5,401 bases of DNA from Deltaproteobacteria bacterium (GCA_019313025.1 JAFDCA010000394.1:1-5401); one strand, 5' to 3'. Shown: positions 1-5,128, counted from the first letter of the stretch. Numbers and translations are program-made. Notes: generated from the sequence alone by a model not told the origin.

Positions 1-25
1 TAATCGCGACTGATGGAAAATAGCG

Positions 26-34
26 TTATCCACA
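26..34 (+). promoter_or_regulatory. Perfect consensus DnaA box
   Basis: TTATCCACA matches the high-affinity DnaA box exactly. It lies about 20 bp upstream of a TTGACA element. No second perfect box was found in the window, and other matches (for example near 1824, 4663 and 4997) are only about 7 of 9, so this is not an origin by itself. It could be a DnaA-responsive regulatory site or a chance match. Confidence 0.3.
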
Positions 35-54
35 CTTTTGATAGTTTCTATATA

Positions 55-86
55 TTGACATTGGGAAAAAGCCGTGAAGTTATATT
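55..86 (+). promoter_or_regulatory. Possible promoter upstream of the 220-1032 gene
   Basis: A perfect -35 hexamer TTGACA lies at 55-60. The only TATA-like sequence after it is TTATATT at 80-86, which gives a spacer of 19-20 bp, longer than the optimal 17. A second candidate is TTGACT at 152-157 with a weak TTAGAT 17 bp later at 175-180. Either could drive the gene at 220; neither is strong. Confidence 0.25.
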
Positions 87-124
87 TTTAGATATCAAGA
101 AATAACAAACTGTTAACTCACGGC
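71..124. repeat. Imperfect inverted repeat in leader
   Basis: GCCGTGAAGTTA at 71-82 pairs with TAACTCACGGC at 114-124, leaving one A bulged. That is an 11-bp stem around an AT-rich loop. It sits between the TTGACA element and the gene at 220, directly before a second hairpin. There is no T-run, so it is not a simple terminator. It could be an mRNA leader structure, an operator or the end of a small mobile element. Confidence 0.45.
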
Positions 125-129
125 CTAAG

Positions 130-148
130 CCACCGACAGGGTCGGTGG
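130..148. repeat. Strong 8-bp hairpin in leader
   Basis: CCACCGAC at 130-137 and GTCGGTGG at 141-148 are perfect reverse complements around a 3-nt AGG loop, with a further possible G-T pair outside. The stem is much more GC-rich than its surroundings. No T-run follows on either strand, which argues against an intrinsic terminator. It lies 71 bp upstream of the gene at 220. Confidence 0.55.
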
Positions 149-219
149 TCGTTGACTGAATTCGTAACTCGCTTTTAGATTCTGTAAAATCAAGAAAAGG
201 TTGGGATAAAAACAACAAA

Positions 220-1032
220 ATGCCTGAATCAACAATTACTTGCAGACTACACGTGCTACTTGCGAGAGGTGCCGACATCGGAGTAGTGTTTCGGCGTGGT
301 CCTACTGCCTGGTGGCATATCTTGAAATGGGATCTTAATAAATTCACTCTTGAAAGCGGTGCATGGATGAAGGGTTCATTGTACCCAACTAGGTCTGCGG
401 TATCTCGAGATGGGAATGTCTTAGCATATTTCGCAATACACGGGAGTTGGGGTTCGTACCTCGCATTATCCAAACCACAATGGTTAACAGCGCTTTGTGC
501 CCGGAAAACCGTCGGAACCTGGACGACAGGGGTCTATTTCGAGAGAGATGGAAAACTTAAAGCCTTTGGCGCCCTTTGTGAGGATCAGCCGTTCCATGGG
601 AGCTGTCCGTTCCCGTATGAATTTGGTGGCGTTGATACAAACTGGAATAGAGCACGGGAGTTTCAGTTCATAATGAATGGTTGGAAACCAAAAGCAACCG
701 ATGCTTCCGAGGAGAGTTTCAATCCGAGATCTAAAGAGATAATCGAACTTTCAAAGTGCTCACCTCGAGATCCTGAACTGGTTCTGAACAGGTACTCAGA
801 ATTCGGCTCATGCCTCTATACCATTAGGTATCAAGATAACCAAGAAAGTATACTATCCGAAGCTGTTTGGGCTGATTTTGACAAAATGGGACGTTTAGTC
901 ATGGCGACATCTGCTGGTGAGCTAAAGCTTTACGAGCTCATAGGCAAAAATATGACAACGAAGTTTTCACATAATTTGAATATGCTAAAGCCGAATCGAA
1001 TCCAGGCGCCATCATGGGCCAGAAACTGGTAA
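220..1032 (+). CDS. Uncharacterised protein with beta-propeller-like repeats
   Basis: This 270-aa protein has no signal peptide or membrane segment and is probably cytoplasmic. It opens with CRLHVLLAR (residues 8-16), VVFRRGP (22-28) and a WD-containing segment at 37-38. Then comes ExGxWxxGxxY followed by SRDGNVLAYFA (62-72), and near the end WADFDKMGRLVMATSAGEL (217-235). These W/D/G strands read like blades of a small beta-propeller. From memory it belongs to a widespread family of about this length that starts with the same CRLHV-LAR and RRGP blocks; its function is unknown to me. The copy looks full length. The start is not supported by a Shine-Dalgarno sequence: an AAGG at 197-200 is too distant. 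Its base composition is less AT-rich than the genes that follow at 1065-2852, so it may not share their origin. Confidence 0.8.
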   Translation: MPESTITCRLHVLLARGADIGVVFRRGPTAWWHILKWDLNKFTLESGAWMKGSLYPTRSAVSRDGNVLAYFAIHGSWGSYLALSKPQWLTALCARKTVGTWTTGVYFERDGKLKAFGALCEDQPFHGSCPFPYEFGGVDTNWNRAREFQFIMNGWKPKATDASEESFNPRSKEIIELSKCSPRDPELVLNRYSEFGSCLYTIRYQDNQESILSEAVWADFDKMGRLVMATSAGELKLYELIGKNMTTKFSHNLNMLKPNRIQAPSWARNW

Positions 1033-1064
1033 ATATGACAGTCTAACCCCAAATTATAAAACGT

Positions 1065-1529
1065 ATGAAGAGAATAACACACAAAGTTTTAAAAGAACTT
1101 ATCATCAATGATGCTTATATTCACTATCTTTTCTGTTCATTGATATTTATTGTAGTATTATCTCTCTTTCAAATACCTCAATCATTAAAACTGGTTCTTA
1201 TGATTTTTCTCGGGATAGTGAGCACTTTTTGCCTTCCCTTTGTATTTAACAGGATCAATACTGCATTATATCTCGTAAAAAATGGTGTTGAGATTATAGT
1301 TAAACAATTTTCTTTTGAGCTGGGTCTGTTTGGAACAAAGCTCAGATTTGAATATGAATATGCAGGAATGAAATACATCAAAATAAAATTCTTTCAGACT
1401 TTTTGGTTCCCTGATGACAAACGATCACAAATGAAGCTGCTAATTGATCCTAATAAGCCTTCGAAATATACTATATTAGAATTAAATAAGAGATCTGTTT
1501 TCACACTAATCAAAAATAGAAATGTGTAA
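1065..1529 (+). CDS. Two-TM membrane protein, DUF3592-like
   Basis: This 154-aa protein has a short basic N-terminus, two hydrophobic helices (about residues 18-36 and 42-61) and a soluble C-terminal domain. That domain has alternating polar and hydrophobic strands (LRFEYEYAGMKYIKIKFF) and ends in LLIDPNKPSKYTILEL. The pattern of a Y-rich strand pair followed by V/L-x-DPxxPS resembles the DUF3592 fold, a small domain of unknown function in bacterial membrane proteins. That match is by eye only. It starts 32 bp after the preceding stop, has no Shine-Dalgarno sequence, and is clearly more AT-rich than the upstream gene. It is probably an inner-membrane orphan of an accessory cluster. Specific function is unknown. 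Confidence 0.7.
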   Translation: MKRITHKVLKELIINDAYIHYLFCSLIFIVVLSLFQIPQSLKLVLMIFLGIVSTFCLPFVFNRINTALYLVKNGVEIIVKQFSFELGLFGTKLRFEYEYAGMKYIKIKFFQTFWFPDDKRSQMKLLIDPNKPSKYTILELNKRSVFTLIKNRNV

Positions 1530-1585
1530 CTTATTAAGATTAGTTTACACTAATGACTATTTTTGCTGCTACGAAATTTTTAATT

Positions 1586-1849
1586 ATGATTAAGATAAAC
1601 GATTGGAGATTAAAGGGACAGGAAAAATATTTAAAAGGCGTAACTTTATATTTGAAACGTTATTATAAATATAGTGAAACTTGGGATCATGATCATTGTG
1701 AATTCTGTTGGGCGAAATTCAGCTTCGAAAGACTTCCTGATGCCCTTGATGAAGGCTATGCAACTAAAGATAGCTATCACTGGATATGTAAGCGGTGTTT
1801 TGACGACTTTAAAGTCATTTTTCAGTGGATAGTAGAAGAATTGCCTTAA
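1586..1849 (+). CDS. Small Cys/Trp-rich putative zinc-binding protein
   Basis: The protein is 87 aa from the ATG at 1586. An in-frame ATG at 1553 would add 11 residues (98 aa), but that extension looks unlike protein of this type. I recall homologues beginning close to IKINDWRL, so the inner start is preferred. Neither start has a Shine-Dalgarno sequence. The core is an N-terminal aromatic/basic region (YLKGVTLYLKRYYKY), then WDHDHCEFCWAKF and YHWICKRCFDDF. This gives C38-x2-C41, 26 residues, C68-x2-C71, with His residues just before the first pair, suggesting one structural zinc site. From memory it is a widespread, uncharacterised small family that turns up singly in variable gene neighbourhoods. 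No enzymatic motif is visible. An immunity-protein role is possible from the context but not shown. Confidence 0.75.
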   Translation: MIKINDWRLKGQEKYLKGVTLYLKRYYKYSETWDHDHCEFCWAKFSFERLPDALDEGYATKDSYHWICKRCFDDFKVIFQWIVEELP

Positions 1850-1959
1850 GAATTCAAATTGATCAATAAAATAAAGCTGATTAGTTCAGCCGAATTTGCG
1901 AACATTTGTGAATGCTTCCGAAAGGTTAATCTCATCTGCTTTTTTCTTATAGGTATAAA

Positions 1960-2247
1960 ATGGAAAATAACCTAAAAAAAGACTGTATGATGGAATGCCC
2001 ACACCACGGATTCCGACGCCCTGCATTTATTTGCAAGCACCTTCAATATGGCGAAGACCTCGGTTTAAATATGCCAGATGAGCCACCTGAACCAGAATGG
2101 CCGTTTGAGAATGCTTGGTGTGATCAATGCGATAAATTTCTTCAAGAAGAGAGCGAATGGAATGATAGGTCTGAAAGCATTGCGAGTATTATCGCTGTAT
2201 GTGAAGGTTGCCTCAAAGAAATAAAAAAGTGGAATACTAAACACTAA
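1960..2247 (+). CDS. Small Cys-rich protein with WNDRSE motif
   Basis: This 95-aa acidic protein has an N-terminal MECPHHGF...ICKHL segment (C13, H15, H16, C25, H27). A Pro/Glu-rich linker follows (DEPPEPEWPF), then AWCDQCDKFLQEESEWNDRSES and VCEGCLKEI. The second half has C54-x2-C57, 23 residues, C81-x2-C84. Both halves could each bind a metal. I recall a broadly distributed uncharacterised family with the same CPxHG, WC-x2-C, EWNDRSE and C-x2-C blocks. The start at 1960 has a weak AGG 6 nt upstream; ATGs at 1987 and 1990 are alternatives and would bring the protein to the conserved MECP start. It follows the previous gene by 110 bp, with a small hairpin (1876-1890) between. Function unknown. 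Confidence 0.77.
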   Translation: MENNLKKDCMMECPHHGFRRPAFICKHLQYGEDLGLNMPDEPPEPEWPFENAWCDQCDKFLQEESEWNDRSESIASIIAVCEGCLKEIKKWNTKH

Positions 2248-2281
2248 ATAAAATAGTTGCTTAATCAAAATAAATTTTAAA

Positions 2282-2509
2282 ATGACACTTAGACAATTTG
2301 ACACCACTGCCTGGATAGTTCTTGCCTTTGTTTTTGGAGTTTCATTTGGTGTGTCAACCGGCTGGGATTGGTTTCCGGATCCTGATGATTGGGGATTGAT
2401 AGCCAATATCACGCCCAGCATTTTTAGTTATTTGGCAATCACCTTACCGTGGATTCTACTTTTGATATACTCAATATCTCGAAGAAAACTTTTTAAAAAT
2501 GCTTGTTAG
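2282..2509 (+). CDS. Small two-TM membrane protein
   Basis: This 75-aa protein is unrecognised. It has a hydrophobic segment at about residues 9-26, a Trp/Asp/Pro-rich loop (GWDWFPDPDDWG, 27-38) and a second hydrophobic segment at about 46-64, followed by a basic tail (SRRKLFK) that favours a cytoplasmic C-terminus. The start lies in A/T-rich sequence with no Shine-Dalgarno. Its last 11 bases overlap the next gene, which also encodes a membrane protein. Translation of the two is therefore probably coupled, and they may form a pair. A split single gene is possible but the overlap looks natural. Confidence 0.6.
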   Translation: MTLRQFDTTAWIVLAFVFGVSFGVSTGWDWFPDPDDWGLIANITPSIFSYLAITLPWILLLIYSISRRKLFKNAC

Positions 2510-2852
2510 TTTACCGATTATAATTGTAATTCTTATAACTATGGGTATTCCTCCAGTGAGAATGAGCAAAAAGTTTATTGAAATTCATTGGTGGGATTAT
2601 GCGCTTCCAGCAATTGGTCTGCCTGTCTGGATTATTTTAACTTTTTTAGAGATAGGGCAAACAGCGAGTTTGTCGAACATGGTCATGGAGGTTGCTGCCG
2701 TTCTTGCTATTTCTGTAATTATCCCATGGGCGAGATATTTAATCCTTAACTTCAACAAGAATTTTATATGGATAATTTATCATTTTTTGTATCTAATTCC
2801 GATTGTCGTAACAATATTCATTCGTGTGTATATGCCCACACTGCCTGAGTAA
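2499..2852 (+). CDS. Four-TM membrane protein, unknown
   Basis: This 117-aa protein is very hydrophobic. Likely membrane helices are at about residues 2-18, 31-51, 60-83 and 88-110. The polar part is a short basic/acidic stretch after helix 1 (RMSKKFIEIHWWDY). It starts inside the end of the previous gene (11-base overlap, different frame), so it probably uses terminating ribosomes rather than its own binding site. A later in-frame ATG at 2541 would remove helix 1. I do not recognise the family. It ends the run of closely spaced orphan genes; 36 bp later a small ORF begins. Confidence 0.6.
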   Translation: MLVSLPIIIVILITMGIPPVRMSKKFIEIHWWDYALPAIGLPVWIILTFLEIGQTASLSNMVMEVAAVLAISVIIPWARYLILNFNKNFIWIIYHFLYLIPIVVTIFIRVYMPTLPE

Positions 2853-2888
2853 TACAAATGATTTTTATCGATACATACAGGAAATTTT

Positions 2889-2996
2889 ATGGAACTGGAT
2901 GTCTTAAAACAAATCAATGAAGCCAAAATGATGAATCTCATCGATGAAGATGGCACAAAATACACCCTTATCACCCAACTAAAGCGGCTGAGCTAA
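2889..2996 (+). CDS. Putative 35-aa small protein or gene fragment
   Basis: This short ORF has an AGGA at 2879-2882, placed 6 nt before its ATG, a better ribosome-binding site than any gene at 220-2852. The peptide is MELDVLKQINEAKMMNLIDE followed by DGTKYTLITQLKRLS: a likely amphipathic helix, a DGTKY turn, then a strand or helix. It reads like the folded N-terminus of a larger protein rather than random sequence, so it could be a genuine small protein or the stub of a truncated gene. No homologue recalled. Confidence 0.4.
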   Translation: MELDVLKQINEAKMMNLIDEDGTKYTLITQLKRLS

Positions 2997-3006
2997 ATGT
3001 AATTTA

Positions 3007-3288
3007 TCACACTATCCAACCTTTTGATTTATAGACATAGTCTCCATATCTCAAAGGTCAGCGATATTTGGTTTTCTGGCAAGACCTGTAATCATTTCCA
3101 TCCCTTATTTCAATAGATTCACCCCACCAAATATCTGCCACAATGTAGTATATATTTGAATTAATTATAAATATATTGACATCATTATGCTTTTAATCTA
3201 TTAAATTAAGATTAATTCTCGTTTAAAATCATCACTCTATCTCGATTCGATTTCCATTTTGATATACCTCATATTCTGTTGACCTCAT
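3007..3288 (-). pseudogene. Decayed minus-strand gene remnant
   Basis: The stretch 2997-3373 has no intact gene. On the minus strand, one single frame from an ATG at 3288 down to a stop at 3007 gives protein-like text broken by stops. It starts MRSTEYEVYQNGNRIEIE, then has two TGA and a TAA near 3232 and 3223. A TAA at 3193-3195 is followed by 44 open codons including SNIYYIVADIWWGESIEIR. After a TGA at 3058-3060 it ends with RYGDYVYKSKGWIV. Locally another frame is also readable (DDFKRELILI near 3230-3200; EMITGLARKPNIADL near 3100-3050), which suggests frameshifts as well. The family is not recognised. The evidence is the protein-like character and the frame continuity; chance cannot be excluded without a search. 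Confidence 0.38.
3176..3204 (+). promoter_or_regulatory. Candidate sigma-70 promoter
   Basis: TTGACA at 3176-3181 is a perfect -35 and is followed 17 bp later by TATTAA at 3199-3204 (4 of 6 matches to the -10). It points toward the two-CW gene and would give a leader of about 160 nt. The -35 lies in a 12-base word ATATATTGACAT that also occurs at 50-61 upstream of the first gene. Confidence 0.4.
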
Positions 3289-3330
3289 TTTCCAGTTCTA
3301 ATGATTAATTCATTTACTTTCAGCGTTAAA

Positions 3331-3344
3331 CCTCTATTCAGAGG
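3331..3344 (+). other. Small hairpin before two-CW gene
   Basis: CCTCT at 3331-3335 pairs with AGAGG at 3340-3344 around a 4-nt loop, and AA/TT pairs can extend it past a bulged G. It ends about 16 nt before the GGAG ribosome-binding site at 3360-3363. It could influence translation of the next gene, but the stem is short. Confidence 0.25.
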
Positions 3345-3373
3345 GTTATCATCTTAACTGGAGAATAATCGAA

Positions 3374-3622
3374 ATGGTCTTAAATAAACAAAATTGTTGG
3401 GAGTACATGAAATGTGGGAGAGAACCAGAAGGTGACAAGGTTGCTGACCTTGGAATTTGCCGTGCAGCAACTGATGAGTTTTTTAATGGAATGAATGGTG
3501 GAAAAAATGGCGGTAGAATCTGTTTTTCTATTGCAGAAACATTTTCCGATGATGAAATCCAATTCCCATGTAATGAAAAGTTAGCCTCGTGTAAAAATTG
3601 TGGTTTTTTTAAAAGTTTGTAA
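3374..3622 (+). CDS. Two-CW domain-like cysteine-rich protein
   Basis: This 82-aa soluble protein has seven cysteines at residues 8, 14, 29, 50, 66, 73 and 76. The order of motifs is NCWEYMKCGREPEGDKVADL, C29, GGKNGGRICF, and a final C-x6-C-x2-C (ASCKNCGFFK). This fits the two-CW domain family as I remember it, in which NCWE-KCGRE and a GKN-GRICW block are conserved. In this copy the second CW is CF (C50-F51). The cysteines are probably metal or redox ligands; the family's role is not established to my knowledge, although members occur near signalling genes in Desulfobacterota. A GGAG at 3360-3363, 10 nt before the ATG, supports the start. It stands alone, with long non-coding stretches on both sides. 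A T-run at 3636-3641 behind a weak 4-bp stem might end transcription. Confidence 0.85.
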   Translation: MVLNKQNCWEYMKCGREPEGDKVADLGICRAATDEFFNGMNGGKNGGRICFSIAETFSDDEIQFPCNEKLASCKNCGFFKSL

Positions 3623-3651
3623 TCCTCTTGATTGCTTTTTTGTATGTGTAT

Positions 3652-3782
3652 CCCCAACGTTAAAGTCTTTTGTATTCAGAATCAAATTTAAGGCCAAATT
3701 TTTGAAGATTTCGACATGAAATTCTCAACCCCAACCGTTGATATTTGCGATGTATTCCAGAATTTTCAAGCCTAAATTCTTT
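3652..3782. repeat. Degenerate direct repeat, about 77-80 bp period
   Basis: Two copies of roughly 50 bp can be aligned: 3652-3704 and 3729-3782. Both begin CCCCAAC(C)GTT, continue to GTATTC(C)AGAAT (3672 and 3752), then AAGGCCAAATT or AAGCCTAAATT (ending at 3700 and 3778). Differences include small gaps and substitutions, so it is an old duplication or two diverged binding sites rather than a fresh repeat. Confidence 0.4.
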
Positions 3783-3790
3783 ACAGATAT

Positions 3791-3796
3791 TATAAT
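3791..3796 (+). promoter_or_regulatory. Possible -10 box for OmpA operon
   Basis: TATAAT is a perfect -10 hexamer, but no good -35 lies 16-18 bp upstream (AAGCCT is at the 17-bp position) and there is no extended -10 TGn. It would give a leader of about 170 nt to the gene at 3971. It immediately follows the second copy of the direct repeat, which could then be an activator site. Confidence 0.25.
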
Positions 3797-3957
3797 GCCT
3801 ATTTATCAATCTTATAGTCAATATACTGGCCAGATATTGGTTATTTTAACAAAGTGATGGCATGGGCCGAGTACGCACAACGATCCCGATTCAAAGATAA
3901 AATCAGATTTGAAAGTGCTACCTGATGATATGAACGCTCATAGAAATAAAATTCAAT

Positions 3958-3963
3958 GGAGGT
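3958..3963 (+). promoter_or_regulatory. Strong Shine-Dalgarno deciding the start at 3971
   Basis: GGAGGT lies 7 nt before the ATG at 3971. An earlier in-frame ATG at 3956 overlaps this site and so is unlikely to be used. The inner start also gives a normal signal peptide. Confidence 0.8.
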
Positions 3964-3970
3964 ATATATC

Positions 3971-4444
3971 ATGAAAGATGCTTTATTATTATTTATTGTT
4001 TTGCCAATTTTTATCATGATTGGGTCAGTGTTTATCTCATCCCCCATGATTTCTCTTGCTATTGCCCAGTCCGATTCTGTCATCCAATCCCAGGAAACAA
4101 ACTATCCTGGTATTATTGCTGAATTGATTCAATGCAAACGCAAAAAAGGAGTTCTTACTGTCAAAGTGCGGTTAAAGAACATCTCTGTCAAGAGTGTTAA
4201 AACATGGTGGCCGGATGTTCATAAAACCTCATACTTATTAGATGAAACCAACCAGAAGAAGTATTTTCCGCTAAAAGATGCCAAAGGTGAATGTATCTGT
4301 AATGCTGTTAGCGATAATATAAAACCTAACATGAGTAGGACATCCTGGTTTAAGTTTCCGGCCCCTCCTCAAGAAGTAGAAGAGATTAGTATTGTTTTTC
4401 CTCTATCAGCTCCATTTGAAGACGTTCCAATCAAAGATAAATAA
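3971..4444 (+). CDS. Secreted beta-sandwich-like protein paired with OmpA protein
   Basis: This 157-aa protein has an N-terminal signal peptide: a hydrophobic stretch over residues 4-29 and an AIA-QS cleavage site after residue 32. The mature part begins with YPGIIAELIQ and has LTVKVRLKN (62-70), typical of the first strands of an Ig-like fold that compares short-range interactions, as in DUF4352-type domains. Then come TWWPDVHKTSYLLDETNQKK (78-97), a CIC pair (108-110), and WFKFPAPPQEVEEISIVFP (126-144) with a closing PFEDVPI. I recall this arrangement from secreted proteins encoded next to, or fused to, OmpA domains in Desulfobacterota; its biochemical role is unknown. It lies 18 bp upstream of the OmpA-domain gene, so the two are almost certainly co-transcribed and probably act together in the periplasm or outer envelope. 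Confidence 0.8.
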   Translation: MKDALLLFIVLPIFIMIGSVFISSPMISLAIAQSDSVIQSQETNYPGIIAELIQCKRKKGVLTVKVRLKNISVKSVKTWWPDVHKTSYLLDETNQKKYFPLKDAKGECICNAVSDNIKPNMSRTSWFKFPAPPQEVEEISIVFPLSAPFEDVPIKDK

Positions 4445-4451
4445 TGGTGAA

Positions 4452-4457
4452 AGGTGA
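4452..4457 (+). promoter_or_regulatory. Shine-Dalgarno deciding the start at 4463
   Basis: AGGTGA lies 5 nt before the ATG at 4463. A GTG at 4454, in the same frame, sits inside this site and would add only three residues (MKN). The ATG is therefore preferred. Confidence 0.65.
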
Positions 4458-4462
4458 AAAAC

Positions 4463-5128
4463 ATGAGATCTACTTTGCTACTCTGGCTTTTTTTCTTTAC
4501 TTTTCTCTTACTTCCTTTTCCCCTTTGGGGTAATATCGATTATTCTAATTTAGATCCAGATTCTCCTGAGGTTCAGCAAGCTTGTGGGGACGCAATTAAG
4601 AGGTTGGGACCTGACAGAGGAACTGTAGCCATTCAAAAAAACGTAATAGGAGTTAAAAAAAATGTGGTGGATATTATTGGGATTCCCAAAGGAACTTCTG
4701 GATCGGGAATCGCGATAATTGGCCAAGTAACAGAGGTTGAGATGGCCTTGAAAGACCTTGAAGCCAAAGTCTCAGAAACAGAGATCAAAATAGATCTGCC
4801 CAGCGATATTTTGTTTGATTTCGACAAATGCAACATACGTCACGATGCCCAAGAGGCTTTAAAAAAGGTAGCTATAGTTATCAAGTCATATCCGAGAAAA
4901 ACAGTATTGATTGAAGGCCATACTGATTCCGAAGGAAGCGATGAATATAACATGAAGCTTTCCTTTAAACGGGCAGTATCTGTCAAGCAATGGTTAGTGG
5001 ATATAGAGAAGCTGATAGACACAAATTTTCAGATCAATGGATGGGGGGAAAGTAAACCTATAGCCTCAAATGATACAGCAAGAGGAAGACAGAAAAATCG
5101 CCGTGTGGAAATTATAATAAGGAAATAG
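4463..5128 (+). CDS. OmpA-domain peptidoglycan-binding envelope protein
   Basis: This 221-aa protein (224 from the GTG at 4454) has a long hydrophobic signal peptide over residues 3-23. There is no lipobox cysteine and no beta-barrel region, so it is periplasmic rather than an integral outer-membrane protein. Residues 36-110 form a small region with paired GVKKNVVDIIG and SGIAIIGQVTEVEMALKDLE segments. The OmpA C-terminal domain follows: ILFDFDKCNIR (116-126), IEGHTDSEGSDEYNMKLSFK (150-169), RAVSVKQWL, and GWGESKPIASNDTARGRQKN (193-212) with RRVEI. D155 and R170 match the residues that hold the diaminopimelate of peptidoglycan in the family. The domain appears intact and complete. It is the second gene of an operon and ends 88 bp before a terminator. 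C123 in the DFDK-C motif is an unusual position for a cysteine. Role: anchoring to, or sensing, the cell wall together with the secreted partner encoded upstream. Confidence 0.9.
   Translation: MRSTLLLWLFFFTFLLLPFPLWGNIDYSNLDPDSPEVQQACGDAIKRLGPDRGTVAIQKNVIGVKKNVVDIIGIPKGTSGSGIAIIGQVTEVEMALKDLEAKVSETEIKIDLPSDILFDFDKCNIRHDAQEALKKVAIVIKSYPRKTVLIEGHTDSEGSDEYNMKLSFKRAVSVKQWLVDIEKLIDTNFQINGWGESKPIASNDTARGRQKNRRVEIIIRK

Larger units (their letters stand above)
3623..3955. other. Gap without convincing gene
   Basis: This 333-bp stretch separates the two-CW gene from the OmpA operon. It holds a degenerate direct repeat, a TATAAT box, an 8-bp palindrome CTGGCCAG (3826-3833), and a weak hairpin with six Ts at 3636-3641. 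Two open stretches were weighed and not called: a minus-strand one of about 61 codons without an ATG ending near 3662, and a + strand one of 35 codons ending at 3925. Confidence 0.5.

Noticed and set aside
130..148. Leader hairpin as an intrinsic terminator
   Set aside because: There is no run of Ts after the stem on either strand.
1041..1064. GTCTAAC near 1041 and GTTAGAT at 5278, resembling integron attC core sites
   Set aside because: No partner core with proper spacing and inverted-repeat structure was found for either. The 5285-5334 hairpin has the opposite core order. No integron cassette structure is supported.
1876..1890. GCTGA/TCAGC hairpin between the two Cys-rich genes as a terminator
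   Set aside because: Only a 5-bp stem and no following T-run; the Ts at about 1940-1946 are too far away.
2065..2421. Minus-strand 118-codon ORF across two small genes
   Set aside because: It lies opposite the WNDRSE protein and the following membrane protein. The + strand products make better sense, especially with the conserved cysteine motifs.
3349..3657. Minus-strand 102-codon ORF opposite the two-CW gene
   Set aside because: It is a shadow of the two-CW gene, which has a recognised motif pattern and SD on the + strand.
3662..3844. Minus-strand open stretch of about 61 codons ending near 3662
   Set aside because: No ATG or convincing start. The composition is Arg-rich with mixed codons, and part of it just re-reads the degenerate direct repeat.
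3857..3925. Short + strand ORF (22 codons; 35 codons open back to 3818) with readable text MAWAEYAQRSRFKDKIRFE
   Set aside because: No ribosome-binding site, too short, and ends just before the operon leader; could be a remnant but nothing supports it beyond appearance.
3841..4083. Minus-strand 80-codon ORF opposite the signal peptide region
   Set aside because: It overlaps the well-supported start and SD of the secreted protein and has no features of its own.
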